A stretch of DNA of 64,000 nt from NCBI RefSeq assembly GCF_002291445.1, contig NZ_CP014137.1:4836001-4900000 (forward strand), in the 5' to 3' direction. Shown here one piece after another: positions 27,714 through 35,830 of this stretch. Origin of the DNA: Brenneria goodwinii. Lineage in GTDB: Bacteria; Pseudomonadota; Gammaproteobacteria; Enterobacterales; Enterobacteriaceae. The notes below the pieces were generated by a model. That model saw only the letters and a list, made by a program, of their open reading frames with translations. It searched no databases and was not told the DNA's origin. Numbering within the stretch: the first letter of the stretch is position 1; every line of letters begins with the position of its first letter. The position numbers and the translations under genes are program-made.

Positions 27714-29048
27714 ATGGCGTTAACCGATGCCGTCGCCCGGCAGGCCCGCACCACCGGCAAAGCCTATACCCTGAACGATAGCGATGGGCTGTCACTGTTC
27801 GTGACCGGTAAAGGCGCGAAGAAATGGCACTTCCGCTTTTCGTTGCAGGGTAAACAGCAGCGAATCTCGCTTGGTTCTTATCCCGCCTTCTCCCTGAAAC
27901 AGGCGCGCCAGCAGCGCGACGAATTGCGTGCGCAGTTGGCTGCGGGTAACGATCCGCGCAGCTATCGCCAGCAATCCAAAGCCGCGGCGCAGAATACCTT
28001 TGACGCGGTATTCCGCCAGTGGCGCGACTTCAAGGCGCTGAGTCTGGAGAGCGGACGACAAAGCACGCTGTCGCAGATCGATCGCATCTTCGCTAAAGAC
28101 GTGCTGCCGTCGCTGGGTGGTCTGCCGATTTTCGATGTAGAGCCGTCGCATATTCTGGAAGTGCTGCGCCGGATTGAGCGGCGGAGGGCATTTACCACCG
28201 CTGAGAAAGTAAGAACGTGGCTGAATCAGCTATTCCGCTATGCCAAAGTGGAAAAAGGCGTGCGCTACAATCCGGCCAGCGATCTGGATATTGTGGCCGC
28301 GCCCCGACCGCCGGTGACGCATAATCCCTTCTTGCGCATGGATGAGTTACCGTCTTTTTTGCGCAAGCTGCGCGACTACCACGGGCAGGAGACAACCCAA
28401 CAGGGCTTACGCCTGCTGTTGTTGACCGGCGTGCGTACCGGCGAGTTGCGCCTTGCCGAACCTGACCAGTTCGATCTCAAACGCGGGCTGTGGATTATTC
28501 CGCCCGCATCGGTCAAACAGTTGCAGGTCAGGATGCGCCGGGAAGGTAACAGCGTTCCGGCTTATGTGGTGCCGCTGCCGCGACAGGCCATCGACATAGT
28601 GAAAGCGCTTTTAACGTTGCAGAAGCGACGACCTGCGCAAGGCTACCTGCTTCCCAACTGCAACAACCTGCAAAAGCGCATCAGCGAAAATACGCTTAAC
28701 AGCGCGCTGAAACGTATGGGTTATGCAGACCGACTAACCGGTCACGGCATCCGGGCGACGATCTCGACGGCGCTTAACGAACCCGGCTACCCGAAAGAGT
28801 GGATCGAGGTGCAGCTATCCCATGCCGATCCTAATAAGATCCGGGCGGCCTATAACCATGCGGTTTACGTTGAGCAGCGGCGGATGATGATGCAGGAATG
28901 GGCCGACAGGTTGGATCGGTGGGAGGGTGGGGAAGCAGTGATGAAAACCGCTGTGCCGCGAGGTATCGGTGCGCTCGGTATCGCGGCAAGCAGCTGGATG
29001 CAGCTTGTGGAAGGCTCGCCGTTGTTACGTGAAATTATTTTGCGCTAA
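27714..29048 (+). CDS. Tyrosine integrase of island A
   Basis: The 444-residue P4-type integrase has an N-terminal DUF4102 arm-binding domain (MALTDAVARQARTTGKAYTL, WHFRFSLQGKQQRISLGSYPAFSLKQAR) and a SAM-like core-binding domain around residues 95-190. The catalytic domain shows TGVRTGELRLAEPDQF (first Arg), HGIRATISTALNE (His-x2-Arg) and a Tyr in AAYNHAVYVEQRR. It directs site-specific recombination at the tRNA-Gly 3' end. It is closely related to the island B integrase at 33306. GGAGG precedes the ATG. Confidence 0.93.
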   Translation: MALTDAVARQARTTGKAYTLNDSDGLSLFVTGKGAKKWHFRFSLQGKQQRISLGSYPAFSLKQARQQRDELRAQLAAGNDPRSYRQQSKAAAQNTFDAVFRQWRDFKALSLESGRQSTLSQIDRIFAKDVLPSLGGLPIFDVEPSHILEVLRRIERRRAFTTAEKVRTWLNQLFRYAKVEKGVRYNPASDLDIVAAPRPPVTHNPFLRMDELPSFLRKLRDYHGQETTQQGLRLLLLTGVRTGELRLAEPDQFDLKRGLWIIPPASVKQLQVRMRREGNSVPAYVVPLPRQAIDIVKALLTLQKRRPAQGYLLPNCNNLQKRISENTLNSALKRMGYADRLTGHGIRATISTALNEPGYPKEWIEVQLSHADPNKIRAAYNHAVYVEQRRMMMQEWADRLDRWEGGEAVMKTAVPRGIGALGIAASSWMQLVEGSPLLREIILR

Positions 29049-29289
29049 GCGGCTTATGTTTCGCCGGGATCTTGCCAATGATGCTGATGGGATCGATCGA
29101 GAGCAAACGGGCAAGGTGGACAAATTCGACGATGTCTAACCGGCGCTCTCCGTTTTCGACCTTGGCGATAAACGACTGAGGGCGATCCAGCGCCTGAGCC
29201 AGACTTTCCTGCGTGACCCCTTTCGCTATGCGCGCCTCGCGTAGCGCCTTGATAACGCGTTGATATTCATCGGAGTAAATGGAAGCCAT
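29035..29289 (-). CDS. XRE-family repressor 1 of island A
   Basis: The 84-residue protein has a Cro/C1-type helix-turn-helix (LREARIAKGVTQESLAQALDRPQSFIAKVENGERRLDIVEFVHLARLL). It is antisense to and just overlaps the end of the integrase gene. It is a paralogue of the next gene (29376-29633): both begin MASIYS-EYQ and share SFIAKVE-GERRLD. It is probably a regulator of island genes acting on the CCCAAAA operator-like repeats nearby. Confidence 0.82.
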   Translation of the reverse strand: MASIYSDEYQRVIKALREARIAKGVTQESLAQALDRPQSFIAKVENGERRLDIVEFVHLARLLSIDPISIIGKIPAKHKPLSAK

Positions 29290-29338
29290 CTGATCAATTC
29301 CGCTAGAAAGACCGGATTGACTATCAATGACGGATTGA

Positions 29339-29358
29339 TTTATCCCAAAATAGGATTA
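29339..29358. promoter_or_regulatory. Operator-like site 1 of island A
   Basis: TATCCCAAAATAGGATTA has imperfect dyad symmetry (ATCC...GGAT) and lies between the two XRE genes. Similar sequences occur at 29652 and 29684. Confidence 0.5.
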
Positions 29359-29375
29359 ACAGCATCGGCGGTTGG

Positions 29376-29633
29376 TCAGGGCTTATGTCTACTTAACTGT
29401 TTTTTATTCATTATTTTCTCTAAAACTGTGGCGGTATCGATGGATAGCAGGTGTGCGATACAGGCAAATTCCACAACATCCAGCCGGCGCTCACCACTTT
29501 CGACTTTGGCGATAAACGACTGCGGTCGGCCTAACGATTCGGCCAGACTTTGCTGGCTGATGCCTTTCCTGATTCTGGCTTCCCGAAGCGTTTTTATAAC
29601 GCTTTGATATTCTTCTGAATAAATTGACGCCAT
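29376..29633 (-). CDS. XRE-family repressor 2 of island A
   Basis: The 85-residue helix-turn-helix protein (LREARIRKGISQQSLAESLGRPQSFIAKVESGERRLDVVEFACIAHLL) is paralogous to the preceding XRE gene. It is divergent from the Ner-like gene at 29738, and the operator-like repeats at 29652-29704 lie between them. The tandem duplication suggests two repressors with related but separable operators. Confidence 0.82.
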   Translation of the reverse strand: MASIYSEEYQSVIKTLREARIRKGISQQSLAESLGRPQSFIAKVESGERRLDVVEFACIAHLLSIDTATVLEKIMNKKQLSRHKP

Positions 29634-29651
29634 TTCGTTAACCTTGACTGA

Positions 29652-29704
29652 TATCCCAAAATCGAATATCAGTCATTTCACTAATTATCCCAAAACAGGA
29701 TAAT
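29652..29704. promoter_or_regulatory. Operator-like sites 2 and 3 of island A
   Basis: TATCCCAAAATCGAATA (29652-29668) and ATTATCCCAAAACAGGATAAT (29684-29704) share the TATCCCAAAA core with site 1. The third is the most symmetric (ATTATCC...GGATAAT). They sit in the divergent promoter region between the XRE repressor and the Ner-like gene. Confidence 0.55.
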
Positions 29705-29737
29705 TAATGAAATTCGTTATGGAGAGGAGTTAGAGAG

Positions 29738-29983
29738 ATGAATAAAAATGACTGGCATCCTGCTGATATCATTGCATCTTTGAGAAAGCAGGGAACAACT
29801 CTGGCTGCGGTTTCCAGAGAGGCGGGACTGGCCTCGTCCACGCTGGCGAATGCGTTGACGCGACACTGGCCGAAGGGTGAGCGCTTAATTGCTGATGCAC
29901 TGAAAAAACAGCCGGAAGAGATCTGGCCTTCACGCTATCAGGATATCGGGCGCGGGCAGGGCGGAGAAGGGGAGAGGGATTGA
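29738..29983 (+). CDS. Ner/Nlp-family winged-helix regulator of island A
   Basis: The 81-residue protein matches the Ner/SfsB (Nlp) group: DWHPADIIASLRKQGTTLAAVSREAGLASSTLANALTRHWPKGERLIADALKKQPEEIWPSRY. The group includes phage Mu Ner and DNA-binding activators. It is the island A counterpart of 35417-35662, which has nearly the same sequence. It is divergent from the XRE pair. Confidence 0.88.
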   Translation: MNKNDWHPADIIASLRKQGTTLAAVSREAGLASSTLANALTRHWPKGERLIADALKKQPEEIWPSRYQDIGRGQGGEGERD

Positions 29984-30039
29984 AAACCCACCCGGTGAAA
30001 ATTTACAAAATTTTTTTCATCCTGTTAGTGGATTTAGAC

Positions 30040-30082
30040 GCTCCTTACTGGATTTCTATGGAATAGAAATCCAGTAAGGAGC
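30040..30082. repeat. Perfect 20-bp inverted repeat with 3-nt spacer
   Basis: The left arm at 30040-30059 begins GCTCCTTACTGG. The right arm at 30063-30082 is its exact reverse complement. The three bases between read GGA. No T-run follows, so it is not a classic terminator. It could be a cruciform, a protein-binding site or a hairpin RNA. Confidence 0.9.
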
Positions 30083-30774
30083 CAACAAGCGTAGCGCGTT
30101 AGCCGCTTGATATACGGATTTTGGCGAGTAGATTGTCAGTGTCACATCGCTGCTGCACGCAGCACGCCACGTTGCCACGACCTTCAAGGCAACGCGCAGG
30201 CCCAGCCTGTGTGGTCGACGCCCAACCCGCCTCGCTACCGGTTTACGGGTGATCGCTGCGGCGATGGTAGCTACCTTATCCCAACGCCTTAGGGCTGCAT
30301 CCTGTTTGTTCTGCCTTTCGCATACACATTGATGCGTACAACAACCTTTATAGCTGGCGCAACCGTCTGCGGCCTTTTACTGCCTCAGCGAATGCATCCA
30401 TGAGGCAGCGGCGTCACTTCATACGGCGGAAAGCCGTTGCAAGTGACGCCGCGAACAATCTCTGCGCCAGCCCTCGCGCCATAGCGCTTTCCGGCGCGAC
30501 CTGTCATCTGACGCACATTTTCTGCGTCAATTTTCATCGACCCACTTATCAGAGGAGGACTGAACCGATATCTGAGGCAGGCTTTCAGCCTGAGGGGATT
30601 ACCCTGCTGATGCAGGCGGCTGCACCGAGTGCATAACCGATATCCCCGCCATACCTCAACCGCTGCCGCTCCGGCGCGCAGGTATTGTTCAGTGCGGCAC
30701 GGTAACGGTAAATCCGTGTCGTAAATCGCCGTGCGCCGGAGAACAGAGGTTATCGATGATGGGGGGGATAGCAT
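30083..30774. other. Non-coding or decayed region of island A
   Basis: About 690 bp, GC-rich, with only short frames interrupted by stops on both strands. No protein similarity is recognised with confidence. A stretch near 30400-30640 encodes an open frame of 78 residues of unusual composition (rich in Arg, Ala and Cys), which is not convincing. It may be the remnant of a small island gene. Confidence 0.35.
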
Positions 30775-31650
30775 ATGTCACGACTAAGCCGGGAAATGCA
30801 GACTCTGGCCCGACAGGCTGGCGGCAGCCATAAGACGGTACATGACCGACTAAAAATTGCAGAGCGGCTTGCCAGTCATCTGCTGTCTTTGAATATTTAG
30901 ATCCGTGCGGTGCAGCATCTGAAAGCGAAACACATCGAATGTTATGTCGCTGAGCGACTAGAACAGGGAATTACTCTGCGAACGCTGCATAACGAGATGG
31001 CCGCAGTGCGAGTGATGCTGCGGACTGCCGAGCGGAACAAGCTGGCGGATGGGGAACGGCTGAGCAACAAGGCTCTAGGTCTGGGCGGCGCCAGTAGGGA
31101 CGGCACGCGGAAAGCTATCACGCCGGAACGCTATCAGGCGGTGCTGGCAATCCTGCAACAGAAAGACGCTGGGCTGGCACTAACGCTACAACTGGCGAGA
31201 ATGATGGGCCTACGTTCGCAGGAAGCGGTGCAGTGTTCGCAGTCGCTCAAGACATGGGCCACGGCGCTGGAGCGAGGCAACGAACACCTGACGGTGATAT
31301 TCGGTACCAAAGGCGGACGACCCCGGCAAACGCGAGTTCTGGATCGGGAAGCGTTAACGCAGACAGTGAATCGGGCGCTGGTAGTTGCCGCTATTCATAA
31401 CGGTCAGCTGATTGATAAACCGGATCTGAAAAGCGCCATCAATCGCTGGCGCTCACAAACGGCTCTGGCCGGACTAAAGGGGCAATATTCCCCGCACAGC
31501 TTGCGTTACGCATGGGCGCAGGATGCGATGCATTATTACCGGCAGCAGGGTTTCAGCAATCGGGAAGCCAGTGCGCTGGTATCGATGGATTTAGGGCATG
31601 GGGATGGGCGAGGGCGGTATGTGGGGCGAGTTTATGGTAAAGAGGTATAA
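30775..31650 (+). pseudogene. Integrase-domain protein with in-frame amber stop
   Basis: The ATG at 30775 starts MSRLSREMQTLARQAGGSHKT and reads 41 codons to a TAG at 30898-30900. The same frame continues without shift to 31650 (RAVQHLKAKHIECYVAERL...MMGLRSQEAVQCSQSL...GTKGGRPRQTRVL...YSPHSLRYAWAQDAMH...MDLGHGDGRGRYVGRVYG). Relatives have an uninterrupted ~290-residue integrase-like protein, usually with Gln here, so a single CAG-to-TAG change explains the stop. Without suppression, only a GTG restart at 30910 could give a truncated 246-residue product lacking the N-terminus. Confidence 0.8.
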
Positions 31651-32054
31651 GATTCTATCTCAATTTAGGTTGGCATATACGTTTGTGTTGTTGCCAGTTG
31701 GGGCTATAAATAGCTGCGAGTAATAATGCTACGCTACACCTGTCATTTTATGGCATATGACAGTTGCGTTAGAGCAACATTTGATAAGTTTGATGCCGCG
31801 CCATTTTACAGTGATAATCTCCTAATTTATTGTTTTTTAAGTATTAGATAAAAGTTGAATACTATTTGGTACAACTATTTATATAATGGATATGTGTAGG
31901 TGAGATGCTTAGATTAAATATTTTATCTTTAATTTTTATACTATCGATTTTCAATCGATTAATATATATTATTATAATCTGTTTTTGGCCGTAAATAAAA
32001 TTCTTAAATATAAGTGAAGATAAATTATCATTTGTATTTTTCTAGGAGTGGACA
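31651..32054. other. AT-rich intergenic region
   Basis: About 400 bp with strong A+T bias and no coding frame. It presumably contains the promoter of the cargo gene at 32055. Confidence 0.4.
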
Positions 32055-32747
32055 GTGACTGAGGAAGAACTACTAAAAATCGTTATTGGAGTGGTATCTG
32101 CTTTCGCTGGTTGGATACTAGCACAGCTTACTAATAGTTTTAAATCCTTATCTCAAAGGAGGAAGGTACGGAGGCTTCTACTTGAGGAGCTTTCCGATAT
32201 AGATAAGGAACTTGATAGACTTATTTTATTTTATACCCGCAATTTACAAATGTACGGTGCTCAATGTATTGGTAATAAATCGGCAGCAGGTTTATCGAAT
32301 CCAATTTTTAAGTGCTACTATAAAGATGCTTTATTATCTCTTAATCAGAATCAGCGTATTTCTTATCAGATGATTCACTCTCTTGTTGATATGATAAATG
32401 TTGGAATATATGAATTGTGTGAATTATCATCAAATGCATACACTCAATATATTAATGGAGCCAATGAAAAAGAGATAAATAAGTTAAGTGATACTTGGGG
32501 AAAGAAAGTTAAAGCAGAATTTCTTAATTGTGCCGCCCTTAAATGGCAAGTTCGGTTTCATTTAATTCGTAAGGATAATCCCGCTTTGTCACTGTATACA
32601 GAGGATCATAGAGATTACCTACGCTATTTGAAAAGTGCTCAAGATAAAGCCAAGGAATATATCACCAATGGCAAAACTATAGATCCTTGTAAATTTGATG
32701 AGATTTATGACCCCATGTCCTTCTCGAATAATGCTGATCATAAATGA
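32055..32747 (+). CDS. Hypothetical membrane-anchored protein, cargo of island A
   Basis: The 230-residue protein starts at a GTG with AGGAG eight bases upstream. Residues 5-27 form one hydrophobic helix (LLKIVIGVVSAFAGWILAQLT), followed by a basic stretch (SQRRKVRRLL). The rest is predicted largely helical and cytoplasmic, with no motif I recognise. Codon use and base composition are far more AT-rich than the integrase next to it, pointing to recent acquisition. It is the only intact non-mobility gene in island A. Such single membrane-anchored cargo proteins often have roles in phage defence or inhibition, but nothing in the sequence shows that here. Confidence 0.7.
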   Translation: MTEEELLKIVIGVVSAFAGWILAQLTNSFKSLSQRRKVRRLLLEELSDIDKELDRLILFYTRNLQMYGAQCIGNKSAAGLSNPIFKCYYKDALLSLNQNQRISYQMIHSLVDMINVGIYELCELSSNAYTQYINGANEKEINKLSDTWGKKVKAEFLNCAALKWQVRFHLIRKDNPALSLYTEDHRDYLRYLKSAQDKAKEYITNGKTIDPCKFDEIYDPMSFSNNADHK

Positions 32748-33061
32748 TAATACTCTATTTGTAACGTAGTTCATTATATTAAACATTAATAATTTAATTG
32801 ATGCGCAATGAGTTATATTACCTTCAAATCGCGTGCAACGACGAAGAGCTTATCAGGCGGCTATTTGATAGTGAAAAGCTCTAACGACTTGCCCCACACG
32901 CTTTCTAAGGGTATCGCGGTATTATGCGAAGTTATTTAAGTAATTTAATGAAAAATACTCGCCTTGCCAACTTCCCCAACCTAGTACACAATATAGCCAG
33001 TCAACCAACAAGGTGTACCAAAAACCTTCGTTGAATCAGCCGATTGAGCGAGAAATGACTA
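32748..33061. other. Right-end non-coding region of island A
   Basis: About 310 bp, AT-rich, no gene seen. It ends at the second attachment repeat. Confidence 0.4.
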
Positions 33062-33080
33062 TCTCGTTTCCCGCTCCAAT
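33062..33080 (+). repeat. Attachment-site direct repeat 2 (junction of islands A and B)
   Basis: Exact copy of TCTCGTTTCCCGCTCCAAT. Only the tRNA 3' end is present, so this is the right end of island A and the left end of island B. Confidence 0.9.
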
Positions 33081-33119
33081 TTCTTTTCTATAGATGTCCA
33101 ATGATGTCTGTAGGTCTAT

Positions 33120-33147
33120 GAAAAAAGAGCGAAAAGCTCTTTTTTTG
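33120..33147 (+). terminator. Rho-independent terminator just inside island B
   Basis: AAAAAAGAGC-GAAA-AGCTCTTTTTTT lies 40 bp after the attachment repeat. It could stop transcription entering the integrase region from the left. Confidence 0.75.
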
Positions 33148-33305
33148 TTTCCAAAGCAATCCATTGAAAACCACCCACGGCCAGCCTTTTTAAGGCCAGA
33201 ATTGAGGCCAAAAAAACAGGGTGGCAACGCGTTGCGGATTGTTGCTGGGATCAAATAAAGGCAATGACAAGTATAGAGCCTGAGTCTCAACCTGGAGTTC
33301 TTGTC

Positions 33306-34670
33306 ATGGCACTTTCCGATTTGATTATCCGGCAGTCTAAAGCCAACGGTAAAACCTTTCATCTTCCTGATTGCGATGGCCTCGGTCTGGTTGTTTCGCC
33401 GGTGGGCGGTAAGTCATGGCATTTCCGCTATTACTGGCTGGGTAAACAGAAGCGCCTCTCTCTGGGACGTTATCCTGCAATCGGCTTACGCAAAGCGCGC
33501 GCATTACGTGATGACGCTCGCGAGCTGTTGGCTAAAGGCATCAACCCCTGCACTGTTCGCAAACAAAAGCGGCAGGCCGCGCGTCTGGCCGCCGGACACA
33601 GCTTCAAAGCCGTCTATTCCCTTTGGCTTGACCACCGCAGACTCGAACTCAGAGAAGGGCGGCAAAGTACCCTGTCGCAAATCCAGCGTATTTTTTCTAA
33701 AGATGTGCTGCCCATTCTGGGCGAGCGTTCGATCTTTGAGATCCGTCGCTCTGACCTGCTGGAGATGATTGCCCGTATTGAACGGCGCAAGGCGCTGACC
33801 ATCGCGGAAAAAGTGCGTACGTGGTTTAACCAGCTGTTTCGCTTTGCGCTGGTGAAAATCGAAGGGCTGGAAACTAACCCGGCGTCGGATCTGGACGTGG
33901 TGGCGGCCCCTAAGCCACCCGTCAGGCATAATCCCTATCTCGCTATCCACGAGCTGCCGTCATTACTCCGGAAGCTGAGCAACTACGCAGGCGATATGCA
34001 AACGCAGCTTGGCATCCGGTTGTTGCTATTGACCGGGGTTCGCACCGGAGAACTGCGGCTGGCAACGCCGGATCAGTTCGATCTGACGCGTGAGCTATGG
34101 ATCATTCCGCCGGAGAATATAAAGCAGTTGCAGAATGCTATGCGCAGGCACGGCAAGCGTGCTCAGGCTATTCCGCCATACGTTGTGCTGTTACCCGCTC
34201 AGGCGCTCGACATTGTGCATCATCTGCTGGCGCAGATGAAACCGGCTCAAAAATATTTGCTGACCCATCGTAGCGATTTAAATAAACGCATCAGCGAAAA
34301 TACGCTTAATGGCGCGCTGCGCCGTATGGGGTATGCGGAACAACTAACCGGCCACGGTATTCGCGCCACCATCTCGACGGCGCTCAACGAAATCGGCTAT
34401 CCCAAAATGTGGATTGAGGCGCAGCTTTCCCACGCCGACCCCAACAAAGTCAGCGCGGCCTACAATCATGCGCAGTATGCGGAACAGCGGCGGCGCATGA
34501 TGCAGGAGTGGGCGGATAGGCTTGATCGCTGGGCGGCGAATGGAGCCGGTGAGGTTAATTATGGCGTTGCAAAAATCAGCGTACTTGAAAACACGCTGAA
34601 AGCGATGGCTGACGGTCGAATGCTGCCCGACGAGGGCATACTGTTTTTACGTGAGTTTATTTTGCAATGA
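33306..34670 (+). CDS. Tyrosine integrase of island B
   Basis: The ~454-residue P4-type integrase parallels the island A enzyme throughout. It has the N-terminal DUF4102 domain (MALSDLIIRQSKANGKTFHLPDCDGLGL, WHFRYYWLGKQKRLSLGRYPAIGLRKAR), TGVRTGELRLATPDQF, HGIRATISTALNEIGYPKMWIEAQLSHADPNKV and a Tyr in AAYNHAQYAEQRR. The ATG at 33306 corresponds to the start of the island A integrase. A 14-codon upstream extension is open but not conserved. Confidence 0.92.
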   Translation: MALSDLIIRQSKANGKTFHLPDCDGLGLVVSPVGGKSWHFRYYWLGKQKRLSLGRYPAIGLRKARALRDDARELLAKGINPCTVRKQKRQAARLAAGHSFKAVYSLWLDHRRLELREGRQSTLSQIQRIFSKDVLPILGERSIFEIRRSDLLEMIARIERRKALTIAEKVRTWFNQLFRFALVKIEGLETNPASDLDVVAAPKPPVRHNPYLAIHELPSLLRKLSNYAGDMQTQLGIRLLLLTGVRTGELRLATPDQFDLTRELWIIPPENIKQLQNAMRRHGKRAQAIPPYVVLLPAQALDIVHHLLAQMKPAQKYLLTHRSDLNKRISENTLNGALRRMGYAEQLTGHGIRATISTALNEIGYPKMWIEAQLSHADPNKVSAAYNHAQYAEQRRRMMQEWADRLDRWAANGAGEVNYGVAKISVLENTLKAMADGRMLPDEGILFLREFILQ

Positions 34671-34675
34671 GCGGG

Positions 34676-34945
34676 TTATCCCTTTGTCCACTGAACGACT
34701 TCACCGTCATATAGTTTCAGGATGATGTCTGCAAAGTCGTCGTCAAGGGTATAAAAATAGCTTTCGGGGACGTTAAGAACGCGGGCAAAGGCGCACATCG
34801 TCTCAAATGTCGGGCGATGTGTGCCGCTTTCATACTGGGAGACACGCGACCGCGCGGTGGCTTCTTCAATCCCAGCGAGTACCCCCAATTTTTCCTGCGT
34901 CATTTGGGCACGCAGGCGGGCAGCTTTAAGGCGAGCAGGTAACAT
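34676..34945 (-). CDS. XRE-family repressor 1 of island B
   Basis: The ~89-residue helix-turn-helix protein (MLPARLKAARLRAQMTQEKLGVLAGIEEATARSRVSQYESGTHRPTFETM) ends 6 bp after the integrase, antisense. It is a paralogue of the next gene at 35048. The start at 34945 matches that paralogue; 14 upstream codons are open. It belongs to a different XRE subgroup from the island A pair. Confidence 0.82.
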   Translation of the reverse strand: MLPARLKAARLRAQMTQEKLGVLAGIEEATARSRVSQYESGTHRPTFETMCAFARVLNVPESYFYTLDDDFADIILKLYDGEVVQWTKG

Positions 34946-34975
34946 AGTGACACCATCAATAATCAATATTGACGT

Positions 34976-34995
34976 CATGTTTAGCATTGCTTTAC
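34976..34995. promoter_or_regulatory. Operator-like site 1 of island B
   Basis: CATGTTTAGCATTGCTTTAC resembles the element at 35342 (TGTTTAGCATTACTTAACA), and both lie upstream of the XRE genes. Confidence 0.45.
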
Positions 34996-35047
34996 AGGCG
35001 AGTTGCTTAGAGTCCCTGAACAGAGTCGGCTTGAGATAAGAGAAAGA

Positions 35048-35311
35048 TCAGAGGGAATGCGCTTTATATTGGCGATAAAGGTCGAGCAGCATGGCCGCAA
35101 ATTTATCATCAAGGGTGTAGAAATAACCCTCCGGCACATGTAGCACCTTCGCAAAGGCGCACATCATTTCGAATGTCGGGCGATGTATCCCATTTTCATA
35201 CTGCGAGACGCGTGACCGCGCGGTTTCCTCTTCAATACCTGCCAGCGTACCCAGTTTTTCCTGAGTAAGATGCGCGTTTAACCGTGCGGATTTAAGACGT
35301 CCGGGAAGCAT
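35048..35311 (-). CDS. XRE-family repressor 2 of island B
   Basis: The ~87-residue protein MLPGRLKSARLNAHLTQEKLGTLAGIEEETARSRVSQYENGIHRPTFEMM is strongly similar to the preceding XRE protein and arose by tandem duplication. It is divergent from the Ner-like gene. The role is inferred: repression of island genes. Confidence 0.82.
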   Translation of the reverse strand: MLPGRLKSARLNAHLTQEKLGTLAGIEEETARSRVSQYENGIHRPTFEMMCAFAKVLHVPEGYFYTLDDKFAAMLLDLYRQYKAHSL

Positions 35312-35341
35312 GATCAACACCCTAGATAAGCTATTGACTTA

Positions 35342-35362
35342 GTGTTTAGCATTACTTAACAT
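35342..35362. promoter_or_regulatory. Operator-like site 2 of island B
   Basis: TGTTTAGCATTACTTAACA forms an imperfect dyad (TGTTTA...TTAACA) in the divergent region between XRE 2 and the Ner-like gene. Confidence 0.45.
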
Positions 35363-35416
35363 TGTAGTTGTTTAGAGATACTGAACATGGCGGATAAAAT
35401 CATGGGGGAGAGGGTA

Positions 35417-35662
35417 ATGGATGGTAATGACTGGCATCCGGCGGATATTATCGCTGGTTTGAGAAAACGTGGCACAACGCTGGCGGCGATCTCCAGAGAG
35501 GCGGGATTAGCGTCATCTACATTGGCAAATGCGCTGACGCGACACTGGCCGAAGGGCGAGCGCTTAATTGCCGAAGCGTTGAACAAACGGCCGGAAGAGA
35601 TCTGGCCTTCCCGCTATCAGGGCATCAGCCGTGGTCAGGATTGGGAAGGGGAGCAGGATTGA
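35417..35662 (+). CDS. Ner/Nlp-family regulator of island B
   Basis: The 81-residue protein MDGNDWHPADIIAGLRKRGTTLAAISREAGLASSTLANALTRHWPKGERLIAEALNKRPEEIW is nearly identical to the island A protein at 29738. GGAGAGGG precedes the ATG at 35417; an earlier ATG (35387) lies in the operator region. It is probably an activator or repressor of island functions. Confidence 0.88.
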   Translation: MDGNDWHPADIIAGLRKRGTTLAAISREAGLASSTLANALTRHWPKGERLIAEALNKRPEEIWPSRYQGISRGQDWEGEQD

Positions 35663-35830
35663 AAACTTGAAGGGGCTTGAAGGCTGTTTATGACGTCGTC
35701 TGCTGGCAGCCGCGACTGGGATACCGTGAAATAGGGCAGAGTGCCTTTTCCCTTTTTCTGGCAGGTCCGTTGCCCCTTAATATCTATTCCCTTCGGCCAT
35801 TTCCTGCCTTTTTGATCCAGAAGACCCTTT

